Of a stretch of 52,576 nucleotides of DNA, positions 52,227-52,576 are shown piece by piece. Within the stretch, counting starts at the first letter, position 1; every line of letters begins with the position of its first letter. A model generated the notes under the pieces. The model did not search any database, was not told the DNA's origin, and saw only the letters and a program-made list of their open reading frames with translations. Position numbers and translations under genes: made by a program. Source of the stretch: Acidovorax sp. GW101-3H11 (GTDB lineage: Bacteria; Pseudomonadota; Gammaproteobacteria; Burkholderiales; Burkholderiaceae_C); assembly GCF_001633105.1 (NCBI RefSeq), contig NZ_LUKZ01000020.1, positions 27,526-80,101 on the forward strand. The letters are read 5' to 3'.

Positions 52227-52576
52227 TCACGCCGGGTACACCGCACCCAGCACGCGGGCACCCGCTGCGCCGGTCACGCTGGGCAGGTTGCCGGGGGCCT
52301 GGTGCAGGGCCTGGCGCGACAGCCAGGCAAAGGCGGCGGCTTCGACCTGCAGCGCGGGCAGCCCCAGGGCATCGGTGGCCACGACCTGCAGCGCAGGGCA
52401 CAGGGCCTGCAGGCGGCGCATGAGCTGGGTGTTGAGCGCACCACCCCCACACACCGCCAGGATTTTGCTATCCATTTTGCAGCTATCAACGCATGCTGAG
52501 CAGGCGGTAGCAGTGAATTCTGTCAATGTGGCCTGCACATCGGCGGGCGCTGCCGACCCGAAGCGCTCCAGGTGGG
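52227..52576 (-). CDS. anmK: Anhydro-N-acetylmuramic acid kinase, C-terminal part
   Basis: This frame enters from the right edge and ends at 52227, so only the C-terminal 115 residues are visible. The text reads HLERFGSAAPADVQATLTEF ... ILAVCGGGALNTQLMRRLQA ... DALGLPALQVEAAAFAWLSR, matching AnmK, which phosphorylates anhydroMurNAc in cell-wall recycling. The VCGGG motif is the sugar/phosphate-binding loop. Just before it, about 20 residues with three cysteines (TACSACVDSCKMDSK) are encoded by copy 7 of the dispersed repeat in reverse, and they lie where the family is not conserved. The start is outside the window. Confidence 0.88.
   Translation of the reverse strand, partial: HLERFGSAAPADVQATLTEFTATACSACVDSCKMDSKILAVCGGGALNTQLMRRLQALCPALQVVATDALGLPALQVEAAAFAWLSRQALHQAPGNLPSVTGAAGARVLGAVYPA
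52466..52531 (+). repeat. Dispersed 66-68 bp repeat, copy 7 (inside anmK)
   Basis: It starts TGCTATCCATTTTGCAGCTA, then TCAACGCATGCTGAGC, AGGCGGTAGCAG, TGAATTCTGTCAATGTGG. The block order is kept, though the GGC(C) block is worn. It is antisense to anmK and is translated in frame as a non-conserved loop. Confidence 0.72.

Overview
This window is chromosomal DNA from a high-GC betaproteobacterium, most likely a member of the Comamonadaceae close to Acidovorax. The evidence is indirect: protein character, a leucine-degradation cluster, a DUF6776 protein, a 1957-residue UvrA, and Burkholderiales-type protein families throughout. Coding density is high. I see no rRNA, tRNA, CRISPR array, prophage or complete insertion sequence. 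Only one gene (512-1171, minus) looks AT-rich and foreign.

Layout. (1) 1-1171: the end of a glutathione S-transferase gene cut by the window edge, and an AT-richer HEPN-like hypothetical. (2) 1291-14185: a leucine/isovalerate (liu) catabolic cluster. It has an AraC regulator divergent from an acyl-CoA synthetase, then liuB, liuC, liuD and liuE, interleaved with two alpha/beta hydrolases, a DinB protein, DUF4126, a small membrane protein and a GhrA-type dehydrogenase. LiuB and LiuD form methylcrotonyl-CoA carboxylase, LiuC hydrates methylglutaconyl-CoA, and LiuE cleaves HMG-CoA to acetoacetate and acetyl-CoA. (3) 14213-17941: YbaK-type deacylase, DUF1289, DsbA-like isomerase, an MHS-family transporter and a small membrane protein. 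(4) 18246-20573 (minus): two tandem paralogous ABC substrate-binding proteins. (5) 20784-26657: the double-length uvrA. (6) 26818-32153: lipoprotein, Cys-cluster protein, CtlX with a divergent Lrp-type regulator, a Bug-type binding protein, and a NYN-LOTUS putative RNase. (7) 32157-38009: a fructose-type (frc) sugar ABC locus with divergent PfkB kinase, mutarotase and ROK repressor. (8) 38143-41647 (minus): HAD phosphatase, prfC, SDR. (9) 41840-46015: an SAH riboswitch in front of ahcY, then tlyA, metF and rlpA. (10) 46075-52576: rlmJ, a membrane Ser/Thr kinase, rplM-rpsI, DUF6776, bactofilin, erpA and part of anmK.

The strongest structure not explained by genes is a family of seven dispersed 66-68 bp repeats. 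They occur in intergenic DNA and also in frame inside genes: in liuB, at the start of the DUF1289 gene, at the seam between the two halves of UvrA, at the 3' end of ctlX, and in anmK. A second layer is two long imperfect inverted repeats (18084-18249 and 34360-34471). Each begins at the stop codon of a periplasmic binding-protein gene, and both share the same internal hairpin flanks.
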